A DNA stretch of 35,436 nt from SIAJ01 sp036266155 (GCA_036266155.1 DATANR010000151.1:1-35436), one strand, 5' to 3'. Positions 8,155 to 15,945 are shown, numbered from the stretch's first letter. Notes: a model not told the origin generated them from the sequence alone. Numbers and translations: made by a program.

Positions 8155-9012
8155 ATGAACCGCCGCATCTTCCTCTCGGCCTCCGCCGCCACCATCCTTG
8201 CCGGCTCGGCCTTCGCCGACACGCCCAAGAAGCCCAAGCTGCGCAAGGCCGTCAAGTACGGCATGATTGGCGAGGGCAAGACTGTTCAGGACAAGTTCGA
8301 GCTCATCAAGAAGATCGGCTTCGAAGGCGTCGAAATCGACAGCCCCTCAACACTGAATCTCAAGGAAGCCAACGAAGCTCAGAAGGCTACCGGCATCAAG
8401 ATTCACGGCGTCATCGACTCAGTGCATTGGCAAGACACTCTGTCGCATCCGGACGAGAAGGTGCGGGCCAAGGGGCTGGCCGCGTTCCTCGGGGCGATCA
8501 AGGACGCGGAAACCGTCGGGGCCAGCACCGTGCTGCTCGTGCCGGGCGTGGTCAACAAGGAGGTGAGCTACCAGCAATGCTGGGATCGCTCACACGCGGA
8601 AATCGAAAAGGCCCTGCCGGCCGCGGAGAAGGCGAAAGTCAAGATCGCCATCGAAGTCGTCTGGAACAACTTCATCACCAAGCCCGATCAGTTCGTCGAG
8701 TACATCGATAGCTTCAAGAGCGAATGGCTCGGCGGTTACTTCGATTGCTCAAACATGGTCAAATACGGCGTGCCGTCGGCCGACTGGGTTCGCAAACTCG
8801 GCAAGCGCATGCTGAAGTTCGACTTCAAGGGTTACAGCAAGGCCAAGGGCTGGGTCGGCATCGGCGAGGGCGACGAGGACTGGCCGGACATCGTCAAAGC
8901 TCTCGGCGAAATCGGCTACGACGGCTGGGCGACGGCCGAGGTCGGCGCGGGCGGCGAGAAGTTCTTGCGCGACGTGGCCGCCCGCATGGACAAGATCCTC
9001 GAACTCAAGTAG
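8155..9012 (+). CDS. Secreted sugar phosphate isomerase/epimerase-like TIM-barrel protein
   Basis: A 285-residue protein of the xylose-isomerase-like TIM-barrel (AP endonuclease family 2) group. A Tat-like signal, 'NRRIFLSASAATILAGSAFA', opens it. Barrel landmarks are 'IGFEGVEIDSPS' near residue 58, 'GIKIHGVIDSVHW' near 80, 'IAIEVVWNN' with the metal-ligand Glu, 'GGYFDCSNMVKYG' and 'GWATAEVGAGGE' near the C-terminus with another likely Glu ligand. The family isomerises or epimerises sugars. ATG 8155 is chosen because it opens into the signal peptide; an earlier in-frame ATG at 8101 lies in the middle of the palindrome. It is probably co-transcribed with the genes before and after. Confidence 0.85.
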   Translation: MNRRIFLSASAATILAGSAFADTPKKPKLRKAVKYGMIGEGKTVQDKFELIKKIGFEGVEIDSPSTLNLKEANEAQKATGIKIHGVIDSVHWQDTLSHPDEKVRAKGLAAFLGAIKDAETVGASTVLLVPGVVNKEVSYQQCWDRSHAEIEKALPAAEKAKVKIAIEVVWNNFITKPDQFVEYIDSFKSEWLGGYFDCSNMVKYGVPSADWVRKLGKRMLKFDFKGYSKAKGWVGIGEGDEDWPDIVKALGEIGYDGWATAEVGAGGEKFLRDVAARMDKILELK

Positions 9013-9017
9013 CCGCC

Positions 9018-9584
9018 ATGGCCGGCACCATCCATCCCGACGGGTCCGATGCCGCGACCTATCGCGGCTTGCCCGCCATCTACGAGTTCGTCAACGCCGA
9101 CGGCAAGCAACGCCATTACAACTGCGGCCAGGCCGCGGCCTGCACGCTCTTCACGTTCCGCGAAGGCAATCCGCCGGTCGATCCGGAGACCGCATGCACT
9201 CTCATGACCGCAGTCGAAGAAGCCCATCCGCCGGACAATTTGTTCGGCTGGTTCGGCACGAGCCGCCGGCGCGTCGAACGCATCTGCCTAAGCCGCGGCA
9301 TCGAGTTGGATGAAATCGAGGGCGAAGAGGAATTGCGATCGGCGCTGAGCGCCGGCCGACCCGTGGCCATGATGGTCGAGCTGCCAGGCAGAGAAGTGCT
9401 CGGAATTGACATGCCGGCCGGGCACTGGATGGTGGCCTACGGCTTCGACGATCAGCAAATCTTCCTGAGCAACTATCACGCGCCCGCTATGCCGTGGGAC
9501 GAGTTCCGCAAAGCCTGGAACGGCCTCGTGCCGCGGCTCATTTCGATGCGTAATCAGGGGCTGGTTGCCCGACCGACCGGTTGA
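9018..9584 (+). CDS. C39-like papain-fold cysteine peptidase-like protein
   Basis: A 188-residue protein starting 5 nt after the upstream stop, so in the same operon. 'RHYNCGQAAACTLF' near residues 31-44 provides the nucleophile Cys, 'PAGHWMVAYGFDDQ' near 134-147 the His, and 'IFLSNYHAP' the third polar residue: the order Cys...His...Asn/Asp expected of C39-like peptidases. There is no signal peptide and no transporter domain, unlike bacteriocin-processing C39 proteins. Whether it cleaves peptides is untested; its place beside sugar-metabolism genes gives no further hint. Confidence 0.7.
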   Translation: MAGTIHPDGSDAATYRGLPAIYEFVNADGKQRHYNCGQAAACTLFTFREGNPPVDPETACTLMTAVEEAHPPDNLFGWFGTSRRRVERICLSRGIELDEIEGEEELRSALSAGRPVAMMVELPGREVLGIDMPAGHWMVAYGFDDQQIFLSNYHAPAMPWDEFRKAWNGLVPRLISMRNQGLVARPTG

Positions 9585-9593
9585 CGCCAAACA

Positions 9594-10184
9594 TCACTTC
9601 TTGGGCAGCTCCTTGATCGCCGCTCGCACCTCATCCACCTTGAACCCACGTGGCCCCGGCGCCCCCTTGTATTTCAGTTTGCCGTCGGCGCCGATCAGGA
9701 ACATGCGGTCCGGCCAGCCGGCGTAGGCTTTTTCGGTCTTGTCGTCGATCGTGTCGATGACGACCGGGATCGTGACCTTGAATTGCTTCGCAAAATCTTT
9801 CGCAACCTCAATGCGCTCCGCGTCCGTCTTCGGATCCTTGATTAAGATTTTTTCGTCCTCATTCTGTTTCACCTGCCAGCCGTCCGTCGGATGGGCTTCG
9901 CGGATGTAGACGACGACGAAGCGCACGTCGGACTTGTAGTCCTTGAAGAGTTGCTCGATCGCACCGATCGATTTGCGGAATGGCGGTCAGGTACAACTGC
10001 CGAAGATCAGCACGGTTGGCGTCTTGCCCGTTTCGATGAGAGCGACGTCTTTGCCGGTGGCGAGGTCCTTGAGCTGAAATGACGGCGCCGTGTCGCCGAC
10101 GGCCAGCGTCCCCTCCCGCGGCCGCAACGGCTCCGCCCCGGCGACACCAATCGCGATCAAGGCGGTGAATGCGAGTCGCCACAT
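9594..10184 (-). CDS. Deiodinase-like selenoprotein with in-frame UGA (Sec66)
   Basis: A 196-residue thioredoxin-fold protein read across one in-frame TGA at 9987-9989. Before it: 'MWRLAFTALIAIGVAGA' (signal peptide) and 'VGDTAPSFQLKDLATG' (redoxin start), then 'LIFGSCT'. After it, with no shift of frame: 'PPFRKSIGAIEQLF', 'VRFVVVYIREAHPTDGW', 'IPVVIDTIDDKTEKAYAGWPDRMFLI'. The signature 'FGSCT-U-PPF' followed by 'YI.EAHP.DGW' is that of iodothyronine-deiodinase-like proteins, in which U is selenocysteine. A hairpin with a GU-containing loop lies about 15-32 nt after the UGA, as in bacterial SECIS elements. ATG 10184 follows a GGAG with 7 nt spacing; the ATG at 10211 would extend the start. 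A simple nonsense mutation is the alternative, but the position is exactly the family's Sec site. The bacterial substrate is unknown; a redox or dehalogenating role is inference. Confidence 0.85.
9955..9971 (-). promoter_or_regulatory. Candidate bacterial SECIS hairpin
   Basis: On the minus strand, TCGATCG pairs with CGATCGA around GTG; opening the top pair gives the loop GGTGC. The loop begins about 21-22 nt after the in-frame UGA (9987-9989), inside the coding sequence, which is the spacing and GU-containing apical loop expected for SelB recognition. The structure is deduced by eye only. Confidence 0.55.
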
Positions 10185-10223
10185 GGAGGGACTCCGAGAT
10201 CGCTGAGGCATCGAAATTGCGCT

Positions 10224-10667
10224 TTGAGTTATGGTACATCGCGAAGTGAATCAGCGGAAGCACATCCGCGCAACGATTTCGAATTCTTGAGAACGAACGC
10301 CGTTCGCCTCCGGAATTCGCTTGCGGGCCACGGTCACGACGTCGGCCCTGGGTGTTGGTCCGACAAGCTCACAGGCGGATTGGGCAATGACCTGTTGGTC
10401 GCCGGCTCGACCGACTTCGACGCGGACCTGGACTCTCTGAAAAACATCTGGAAAGAATGGACGTCGGGCGACCCGCAACGCATTCAGCATCTGATGGGTA
10501 CGCCGGGCGGCGTCAATGGCACGACCATCTCGACGACGGCGACGGTGCATGACGACTCCGTCAAGGACACGCTCGCGGGCAAGAAGAAAGGCAACGGCTG
10601 GTTCATCGTCAATGCCCTCGACAAGAACGACGGCACGGGGCCGGGGGATGTGGTGACGACGCTGTGA
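10224..10667 (+). pseudogene. C-terminal remnant of an RTX-like calcium-binding repeat protein
   Basis: From about 10370 the frame reads 'LTGGLGNDLLVAGSTDFDAD', 'IWKEWTSGD', 'TATVHDDSVKDTLAG', 'NGWFIVNALDK': the closing module of large secreted planctomycete proteins with hemolysin-type GG.GND repeats. Intact members carry hundreds to thousands of residues before it. Here only one half-repeat and the tail survive, and the first 50 residues of the frame look like noise. I therefore call it a decayed fragment. It lies divergently beside the deiodinase-like gene. Confidence 0.65.
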
Positions 10668-10672
10668 ACGCG

Positions 10673-10713
10673 GATGGTGTCCGGCCTTACCTGAGACCTG
10701 GCCGGACACCATC
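10673..10713. terminator. 14-bp inverted repeat after the RTX remnant
   Basis: GATGGTGTCCGGCC at 10673-10686 pairs perfectly with GGCCGGACACCATC at 10700-10713 around a 13-nt loop, 5 nt after the remnant's stop codon. There is no T tract; it may be a Rho-independent-like hairpin left from the intact gene. Confidence 0.55.
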
Positions 10714-10866
10714 AGTGTTCAGCTGGTTTGATTCGCTCGGAACGCGCTGCATTTCTTCCACAATTCTCCGTATCCAGATTCGATTTGTCTTCCAGCTGCC
10801 GAATGTCGACGGCTTCCGGCACTGACCTTGCCAGTGGTTCCGTTGAAAATGTTTACGGAGCCGACC

Positions 10867-11733
10867 ATGGCAGCGCGACCGAGTTGGGAAGGGCATCTAA
10901 CGTTCAACCTCGTGTCGATCCCCATCAAGGCCTACTCCGCCGTCGGCGCGTCGAGCGGCAAGATCGGCTTCCACATGTTGCATGCCGGCTGCAACGAACG
11001 CATCCGTTACAAGAAGATCTGTCCCGTTCACGGCGAGGTCAGCAACGACGAGATCGTCTCCGGCTACGAGGTCGCCAAGGGACAATACGTGACGGTCAAG
11101 AAGGAAGAGCGGAGCGAACTCAAGGAGAAGGACGACAAGGCAATTGCCGTCGACACGTTCGTAACGCCCGACGCGATCGACCCTATCTACTTCAGTGGCC
11201 GAACCTATTATCTCGTGCCCAATGGCGCTGCCGCCCAGAAGCCCTATGCGGTCTTGATGGAGGCCATGCGCTCGCACAATCGCCTTGCGGTGGCACGCCT
11301 CGTGCTCTCTGGACATGGTCAAGTGGCGGTCGTCCGGCCGTTCGAGCGGCTCATGGGCATGACGTTGCTGACGTTGGAAGACCAGGTCAAGTCGCCGGCC
11401 CCGTTTGAGGGCGAGGTCGGCCATCCAACCGTGTCGGCCCAGGAACGCAAGTTGGCGGCCGACCTGTTGGAATCGGCGACCGATGAATTCGACCTGACGC
11501 GTTACAAGGATGACTACGCGGCCCGCCTGGCGAAGCTGGTGGAATCCAAGGCCAAGCGCAAGCTTGGCCGCGGCGGACCGACGGAGGCGGTTGGCGATCT
11601 CATGGAGGCGCTGAAGAAGAGCCTCGCGCAACAGGGAGCGGTTGGGCGGCGACGAACGCGGACGCGGACGGCCGTGCGTGCCGCGACGAAGAGGCGGCCG
11701 CGTACTAAGGCCGCGCGGAGGGTGCGGTCGTGA
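10867..11733 (+). CDS. ku: Ku protein of bacterial non-homologous end joining
   Basis: A 288-residue homodimeric Ku that encircles broken DNA ends and recruits LigD. The start 'ARPSWEGHLTFNLVSIPIKAY' is the typical bacterial Ku N-terminus, followed by the barrel ('CNERIRYKKICPVHGEVSND', 'IVSGYEVAKGQYV', 'IDPIYFSGRTYYLVP', 'AVVRPFERLMGMTLL'). After residue about 265 it ends in a Lys/Arg/Thr-rich tail ('RRRTRTRTAVRAATKRRPR'), as in bacterial Ku proteins whose basic tail binds DNA. GGAG 6 nt before ATG 10867 fixes the start. The last codon overlaps the GTG of ligD (GTGA), so the two are translationally coupled. Confidence 0.95.
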   Translation: MAARPSWEGHLTFNLVSIPIKAYSAVGASSGKIGFHMLHAGCNERIRYKKICPVHGEVSNDEIVSGYEVAKGQYVTVKKEERSELKEKDDKAIAVDTFVTPDAIDPIYFSGRTYYLVPNGAAAQKPYAVLMEAMRSHNRLAVARLVLSGHGQVAVVRPFERLMGMTLLTLEDQVKSPAPFEGEVGHPTVSAQERKLAADLLESATDEFDLTRYKDDYAARLAKLVESKAKRKLGRGGPTEAVGDLMEALKKSLAQQGAVGRRRTRTRTAVRAATKRRPRTKAARRVRS

Positions 11734-14225
11734 CTCTGGCGACGTATCGCAAGAAACGTCACTTTCAAAAGACCCCGGAGCCAACCGGAGGCAAGGCGGC
11801 GGGCGGAGCGCTTCGATTTGTCATTCAGAAGCACGACGCCAGCCGCCTCCACTACGATTTCCGACTAGAACTCGACGGCACGCTCAAAAGCTGGGCCGTT
11901 CCGAAGGGCCCCTCGCTCAACCCGGCCGACAAGCGGCTGGCGATGATGGTGGAAGACCATCCGATCGACTACCGGACCTTCGAAGGCGTTATTCCCGCGG
12001 GGAACTATGGCGCTGGCACCGTGATCGTCTGGGATCACGGCACCTACGAAGCGGTCGGGGCGGCCGATCGCAAAGACGGTGAGCGAACGCTTCGCGATGG
12101 TCTCGCGGCGGGCCGCATCAGCTTTATTCTTCACGGCGAAAAACTGCAGGGCGAATTCACGTTGACGCGGCTGCGGCGTGGCGCGGAGAACGCGTGGCTG
12201 CTCATCAAGAAAAGGGACGAATTCGCCTCCGACAACGACGTGACGCGTGAGGGCCAATCGGTCATCACCGGCCGAACGCTCGCGGATGTTGAGAATGGAT
12301 CAAAGGCGAAGCCCAAGCCCAAGAAGCCGCTTGCGGCGAAGCGGCGCGGCAAGGAGCGCATGCCGCACAAGATCAAACCGATGCTAGCGACGCTTGTCGA
12401 TGCCCCCTTTGAACGACCCGGTTGGCTCTTCGAGGTGAAGTGGGACGGCTACCGTGCCATCGCGGAAGTGAGCCGCGATGGCGTTCAACTCTATTCGCGC
12501 AATCACAACCCCTTCGAAACTAAGTTCGCCCCCGTAGTCGCGGGCCTCGAGCAACTAGGCCACGAGGCCGTGCTCGACGGCGAGGTAGTCGTCGTTGAAG
12601 GTAAGGGCCGCTCGCAGTTCCAGCTCTTGCAGAATTATCAGAAGACCGGCAAGGGCGACCTCGTCTACGTCGTCTTCGATCTCTTATATCTCGACGGCAA
12701 GGACCTGCGGAGTGAGCCGCTCGTTCGCCGCAAGGGGCTACTGAAAAAGCTGTTCAAAAAGAGCATTCCCCGTGTTCGCTTTGGCGAGCACATTGAGGAA
12801 ACCGGCGTCGCCTTCTTCAGCGCGGCAATGGAGCAGGGCCTCGAAGGCATCATCGGCAAGGACGGTCAAAGTCCTTACCGCGAAGGACTGCGGACGTCTT
12901 CGTGGGTGAAGATCAAGACGCGGCAGCGGCAGGAAGCAGTGATCGGCGGCTTCACGTCGCCGCGCGGCAGCCGCGTTGGTCTCGGGGCGCTCGTGCTCGG
13001 TGTCTACGACAACGATGAATTGATCTACATCGGCCATACGGGCGGTGGTCTCGATACGCGCGGCCTCGAAGACCTGACCGAACGGCTCAGCGAACTCGAA
13101 ACGAAGACGTGCCCGTTCGCCAAGAAACCGAAGACGAATGCACATGTCCGCTGGGTCGAGCCGACCCTGGTGTGCGAGGTCGAGTTTCAGGAATGGACGG
13201 AGGACGGCCGTATGCGTCAGCCAGTTTTCCTCGGCCTGCGCGAGGACAAGAAAGCCAAGCAGGTTCGCCGCGAAATGTCCGCCCAGGAACCCGCGAACGC
13301 CAAGGCCACGCAAAAACAAGGGGCCAAGCCGCAAACGAAAGGGTCGGACCCTCCGCTCACCAATCTCGACAAGATCTACTGGCCCGACGACGGCTTTACC
13401 AAGGGCGACCTGATTGCCTATTACCGCGAGATTGCCCCGATCATTCTTCCGTACCTGCGTGATCGGCCGATGTCGCTGCATCGCCATCCCGACGGGATCG
13501 ACGGCGAGAGCTTCTTTCAGAAGGACGTCGGTCGCCGTCCTCCGCCAGACTGGGTGCGCACGGTGCCGATCTCATCGGAAAGCCGGGCCGGGAAGATCAC
13601 CTACCTCGTTTGTGACGACGAGCCGACGCTGCTCTATCTCGCCAACCTCGGCTGCATCGAGTTGAACCCGTGGAATTCACGGGTCGGCAGCCTCGACAAG
13701 CCGGACTTCCTCATCATCGATCTCGATCCGGAAGCGATCCCGTTTAGCAAAGTGATCGCGGCCGCGGTGCAGGTGCGCAAGGTGCTTGAGGATGCGGAAG
13801 CCGAGTGCCTCGTCAAGACATCCGGCAAGCGCGGCCTGCACATCTGCGTGCCGCTCGGCGCGAAGTACGATTACGAGACGGCCCGGCAATTCGCCGAAGT
13901 CGTGGCCAACGTTGTCCATCCCCTGTTGCCCAAGACCACGAGCCTGGAACGCCGGCCGGTGAATCGGCAGCGCCGCGTCTATCTCGACTACCTGCAAAAC
14001 AGTCGCGGGCAGACGCTGGCGGCACCATACTCCCTTCGGCCAGCGCCGGGGGCGCCGGTTTCGACACCGCTGCAATGGCGTGAAGTGCGGCAAGGACTCG
14101 ACCCGACGAAATTCAACATCCGCACGATGGCGAAACGCATCGACAAGGTCGGCGACTTGTGGAAGCCGATTTTGGGGAAGGGTGTTGACTTGATGGCGTG
14201 TTTAGGACGACTCGAACGCCGTTAG
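11730..14225 (+). CDS. ligD: Multidomain DNA ligase D (PE-LIG-POL)
   Basis: An 831-residue NHEJ enzyme. Residues about 10-150 are the 3'-phosphoesterase domain ('FVIQKHDASRLHYDFRLELD', 'GVIPAGNYGAGTV'). About 211-510 is the ATP-dependent ligase, with nucleophile Lys237 in 'EVKWDGYR', then 'LDGEVVV', 'EGIIGKD' and 'SWVKIKT'. About 545-830 is the archaeo-eukaryotic primase-like polymerase ('LTNLDKIYWPDDG', 'DRPMSLHRHPDG', catalytic acids in 'IIDLDPE', 'KTSGKRGLHI'). The order is that of Pseudomonas LigD, not of mycobacteria. The GTG start overlaps the ku stop by 4 nt. A Lys-rich linker near residue 200 contains a 15/16 match to the palindromic repeat found elsewhere in the window. The stop overlaps that of the convergent DUF5615 gene. 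Confidence 0.95.
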   Translation: MTLATYRKKRHFQKTPEPTGGKAAGGALRFVIQKHDASRLHYDFRLELDGTLKSWAVPKGPSLNPADKRLAMMVEDHPIDYRTFEGVIPAGNYGAGTVIVWDHGTYEAVGAADRKDGERTLRDGLAAGRISFILHGEKLQGEFTLTRLRRGAENAWLLIKKRDEFASDNDVTREGQSVITGRTLADVENGSKAKPKPKKPLAAKRRGKERMPHKIKPMLATLVDAPFERPGWLFEVKWDGYRAIAEVSRDGVQLYSRNHNPFETKFAPVVAGLEQLGHEAVLDGEVVVVEGKGRSQFQLLQNYQKTGKGDLVYVVFDLLYLDGKDLRSEPLVRRKGLLKKLFKKSIPRVRFGEHIEETGVAFFSAAMEQGLEGIIGKDGQSPYREGLRTSSWVKIKTRQRQEAVIGGFTSPRGSRVGLGALVLGVYDNDELIYIGHTGGGLDTRGLEDLTERLSELETKTCPFAKKPKTNAHVRWVEPTLVCEVEFQEWTEDGRMRQPVFLGLREDKKAKQVRREMSAQEPANAKATQKQGAKPQTKGSDPPLTNLDKIYWPDDGFTKGDLIAYYREIAPIILPYLRDRPMSLHRHPDGIDGESFFQKDVGRRPPPDWVRTVPISSESRAGKITYLVCDDEPTLLYLANLGCIELNPWNSRVGSLDKPDFLIIDLDPEAIPFSKVIAAAVQVRKVLEDAEAECLVKTSGKRGLHICVPLGAKYDYETARQFAEVVANVVHPLLPKTTSLERRPVNRQRRVYLDYLQNSRGQTLAAPYSLRPAPGAPVSTPLQWREVRQGLDPTKFNIRTMAKRIDKVGDLWKPILGKGVDLMACLGRLERR

Positions 14226-14557
14226 AGATACTCCACTTGATTTGACATTTCTTCCGGGTCGAGTGCTTCCCAGATGAGTCGGACGCCACGAATCACATCT
14301 CCGATCGACCGCGATCCCGCCACGAAGAAGGCAATGCCAGGATAATCGCGCCCCATGGGGTGAATGCGCAGAAAGTCGGTGTCCTGCGTGATCATCACAC
14401 GATGTTCGCGAGTAATGTAATCGAGTTGCTCGTCGTCCGACGCGCTGAGCAGGCCCGCTTCGGATGATCGAGTCACATCGATTCCAAGCGAACGCAGGCC
14501 GGCCGCAATTCGCGGGTCGACGTTCTCATCGAGGTGGAACCGAATCGTCCGGGGCAT
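14222..14557 (-). CDS. DUF5615 PIN-like protein, probable toxin partner
   Basis: A 111-residue protein with the DUF5615 pattern: 'FHLDENVDPRIAAGLRSLGI' at the N-terminus, 'EAGLLSASDDEQLDYI', and 'VMITQDTDFLRI' in the middle. The acidic residues in 'DEN', 'SDDE' and 'QDTDF' fit the metal site of a PIN-like nuclease. ATG 14557 overlaps the end of the upstream DUF433 gene by 32 nt, the usual arrangement of this pair. It is regarded as a toxin-antitoxin-like system by analogy with VapBC; activity here is inferred. Its TAA overlaps the ligD TAG on the other strand. Confidence 0.8.
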   Translation of the reverse strand: MPRTIRFHLDENVDPRIAAGLRSLGIDVTRSSEAGLLSASDDEQLDYITREHRVMITQDTDFLRIHPMGRDYPGIAFFVAGSRSIGDVIRGVRLIWEALDPEEMSNQVEYL

Positions 14558-14897
14558 GACCTTCACGAAGTTTGCGTTGCATGGGCGACTCACCAGTCTT
14601 GGCTCGGAGTTGAGCGACAAACTCCTCGTCGGACACGATGTCGGCGTCGATATCGGTGCGGTTCGCGTGATAGTAGGCCAGTGCCGCGTGGACTTGAGCG
14701 AGGGTAATCGTCGGATAGGTTGCGACAATCTCCTCGGGAGACTGGCCGAGCCGTTCATGCCAGATCGCGACGTCTTGCACTTTGATCCGGTGCCCGGCAA
14801 TGTGCGGTTTGCCCCCACAGTGGCCCGTCTTGATTTCAATCAGCCGGTCGAGACCAGCTACGGTAGACGGTCGAATCGGCAGCGCGGCAGTGCTCAT
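14526..14897 (-). CDS. DUF433 protein, probable antitoxin partner
   Basis: A 123-residue protein with the DUF433 core at about residues 20-90: 'IEIKTGHCGGKPHIAGHRIK', 'DVAIWHERLGQSPEEIVATY' and 'TLAQVHAALAYYHANR'. This is a winged-helix-like fold of small regulators, nearly always placed upstream of a DUF5615 PIN-like gene, as here. Binding to its partner and to its own promoter is inferred by analogy. ATG 14897 is the natural start; the preceding 40 nt are AT-richer and may hold the promoter. Confidence 0.8.
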   Translation of the reverse strand: MSTAALPIRPSTVAGLDRLIEIKTGHCGGKPHIAGHRIKVQDVAIWHERLGQSPEEIVATYPTITLAQVHAALAYYHANRTDIDADIVSDEEFVAQLRAKTGESPMQRKLREGHAPDDSVPPR

Positions 14898-14942
14898 GTT
14901 GTGATCTTAACAGCCGGAGAATTCGCGGTACGAACAGTTTGA

Positions 14943-15325
14943 GACAGAATCATTTTTGCAAATTCACAGAATTTGGGAAGAAAGTTCGATCGGATCGCGT
15001 CGTATTACTGGTGTGGCAGGGCATCGAGCGTCCACGAAAAGAATTTTGAAATTCCCCCGAACCTTTGGTTCGCCACTCACGTCCGAGTGGGTACGCCCGG
15101 CCGGAGTTCACCTCCGGACGGGGATTTTTTGCCGAAAATGGTTCACAAAACCACCCGGCATGCGTTACAAGACAGGTACTCGTCTGCGATCAATGTGATC
15201 GCAGCGAATCCTGAGTAAACCCCTAACCTTGGTTTTGTTACGAGGCATAACAGTCCCAAAGTGAACGGAAACTAGACCTTGCACCGGACCGACTCTCGGT
15301 CCTGCATCCATGCCGGAGGTATCCA
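14943..15325. other. Gene-poor stretch with hairpins
   Basis: No convincing gene. An open frame at 14973-15218 has only a TTG start and no ribosome-binding site. The stretch holds the four-way-junction candidate at 15053-15130. A 7-bp hairpin at 15286-15302 (GGACCGA, loop CTC, TCGGTCC), extended by TGCA on each side, lies just upstream of the Shine-Dalgarno of the ORF at 15326. Confidence 0.5.
15053..15130 (+). ncRNA. Candidate four-way-junction RNA ending in a T tract
   Basis: A closing stem TCCCC (15053-15057) with GGGGA (15120-15124) encloses three hairpins: CGAACC-TTT-GGTTCG (15058-15072), CCACTC-6nt-GAGTGG (15073-15090) and CCGGAG-TTCAC-CTCCGG (15101-15117). Six T residues follow at 15125-15130. 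The first two hairpins abut without linkers. It is not a tRNA: the arms and loops have wrong lengths. It may be a small RNA, a riboswitch-like leader for the ORF at 15326, or chance pairing. Confidence 0.35.
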
Positions 15326-15790
15326 ATGGCTTCGAAGAATCTCAACCTCGTGCTCGTGAACCTTTGCTCGCCGAAGTCGGCGAAGCTGGTCCGTGATGCC
15401 GTGGCCGGGAATCGGGGTCATTGGATGCCAATGGCCCTGTCCCAAGGGCAACCGATGTTGCCCGGGTTCGCGACGTTCGACCAGACCCCGGCGGAACCAC
15501 TCTGTGCCTTTCCGGCATATGTGTGGTCCGCCAAACGGGTCGGTCGACCCGCCGCGAGCCTCCCTGGCATCCCCGTCCGTCCGCATGGTTCGCGCAAGCT
15601 AGCCATACGGGCCACGAGTAGCCGGGTCGGCTCAACAGCCGGCCGGATTACCGTGAGCGACCGGGGCTTATCCACCTGGTGTGAGCGGCATCACTCAACG
15701 AGCGGTCACGATTACCCATCGCAAGACCGCCGCGATGACCGACAGAGCACCAGATTCGGATCAGCCCGGATCACGAACCGCGGAAAGTGA
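15326..15790 (+). CDS. Orphan hypothetical protein
   Basis: A 154-residue ORF with a good GGAGG at 15315-15319, 6 nt before the ATG. The first 50 or so codons have strong G/C preference in the third position ('MASKNLNLVLVNLCSPKSAK'), as in real genes of this genome; the second half is Arg/Ser-rich and looks less like a protein. The true product may be shorter, or the frame may be broken downstream. No family recognised, no signal peptide or membrane segment. It sits directly upstream of the group II intron-like fragment. Confidence 0.4.
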   Translation: MASKNLNLVLVNLCSPKSAKLVRDAVAGNRGHWMPMALSQGQPMLPGFATFDQTPAEPLCAFPAYVWSAKRVGRPAASLPGIPVRPHGSRKLAIRATSSRVGSTAGRITVSDRGLSTWCERHHSTSGHDYPSQDRRDDRQSTRFGSARITNRGK

Positions 15791-15850
15791 GGCGTCACGG
15801 GTCTTAGCCATCCTTGTGTTTTCGAAGGCAACGACGAAAACCTCCACCCT

Positions 15851-15945
15851 GTGCGGGGGATGTGTTGAAGACCGGTGAATTGCTTCGAGCCAGGGAACTC
15901 TCAAGTTCCCGCGTAAGCCACGAGCGGGTGTAACCCCGAACGAAT
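15851..15945 (+). mobile_element. 5' fragment of a bacterial group II intron (domain I)
   Basis: It begins GTGCG, the conserved 5' end of group II introns, and continues with blocks resembling domain I of bacterial introns as I remember them: GTGTTGAAGACCGGTGAA, GAGCCAGGGAAC, a GGGAACT-CTCA-AGTTCCC hairpin, then GTAAGCCACGAGCGG and TGTAACCCC. No reverse transcriptase/maturase ORF and no domain V follow before the sigma factor gene at 16173, so at most the first hundred or so nucleotides remain. The right end of the similarity is uncertain. The identification rests on motif memory, not an alignment. Confidence 0.5.

Noticed and set aside
15053..15124. tRNA-like cloverleaf
   Set aside because: The closing stem has 5 bp, there is no linker before the first arm, the first loop has 3 nt and no canonical T loop exists, so it is not a tRNA gene.
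14973..15218. 81-residue open frame over the four-way-junction candidate
   Set aside because: Only a TTG start, no ribosome-binding site, and strong secondary structure in the DNA; kept as an alternative explanation only.
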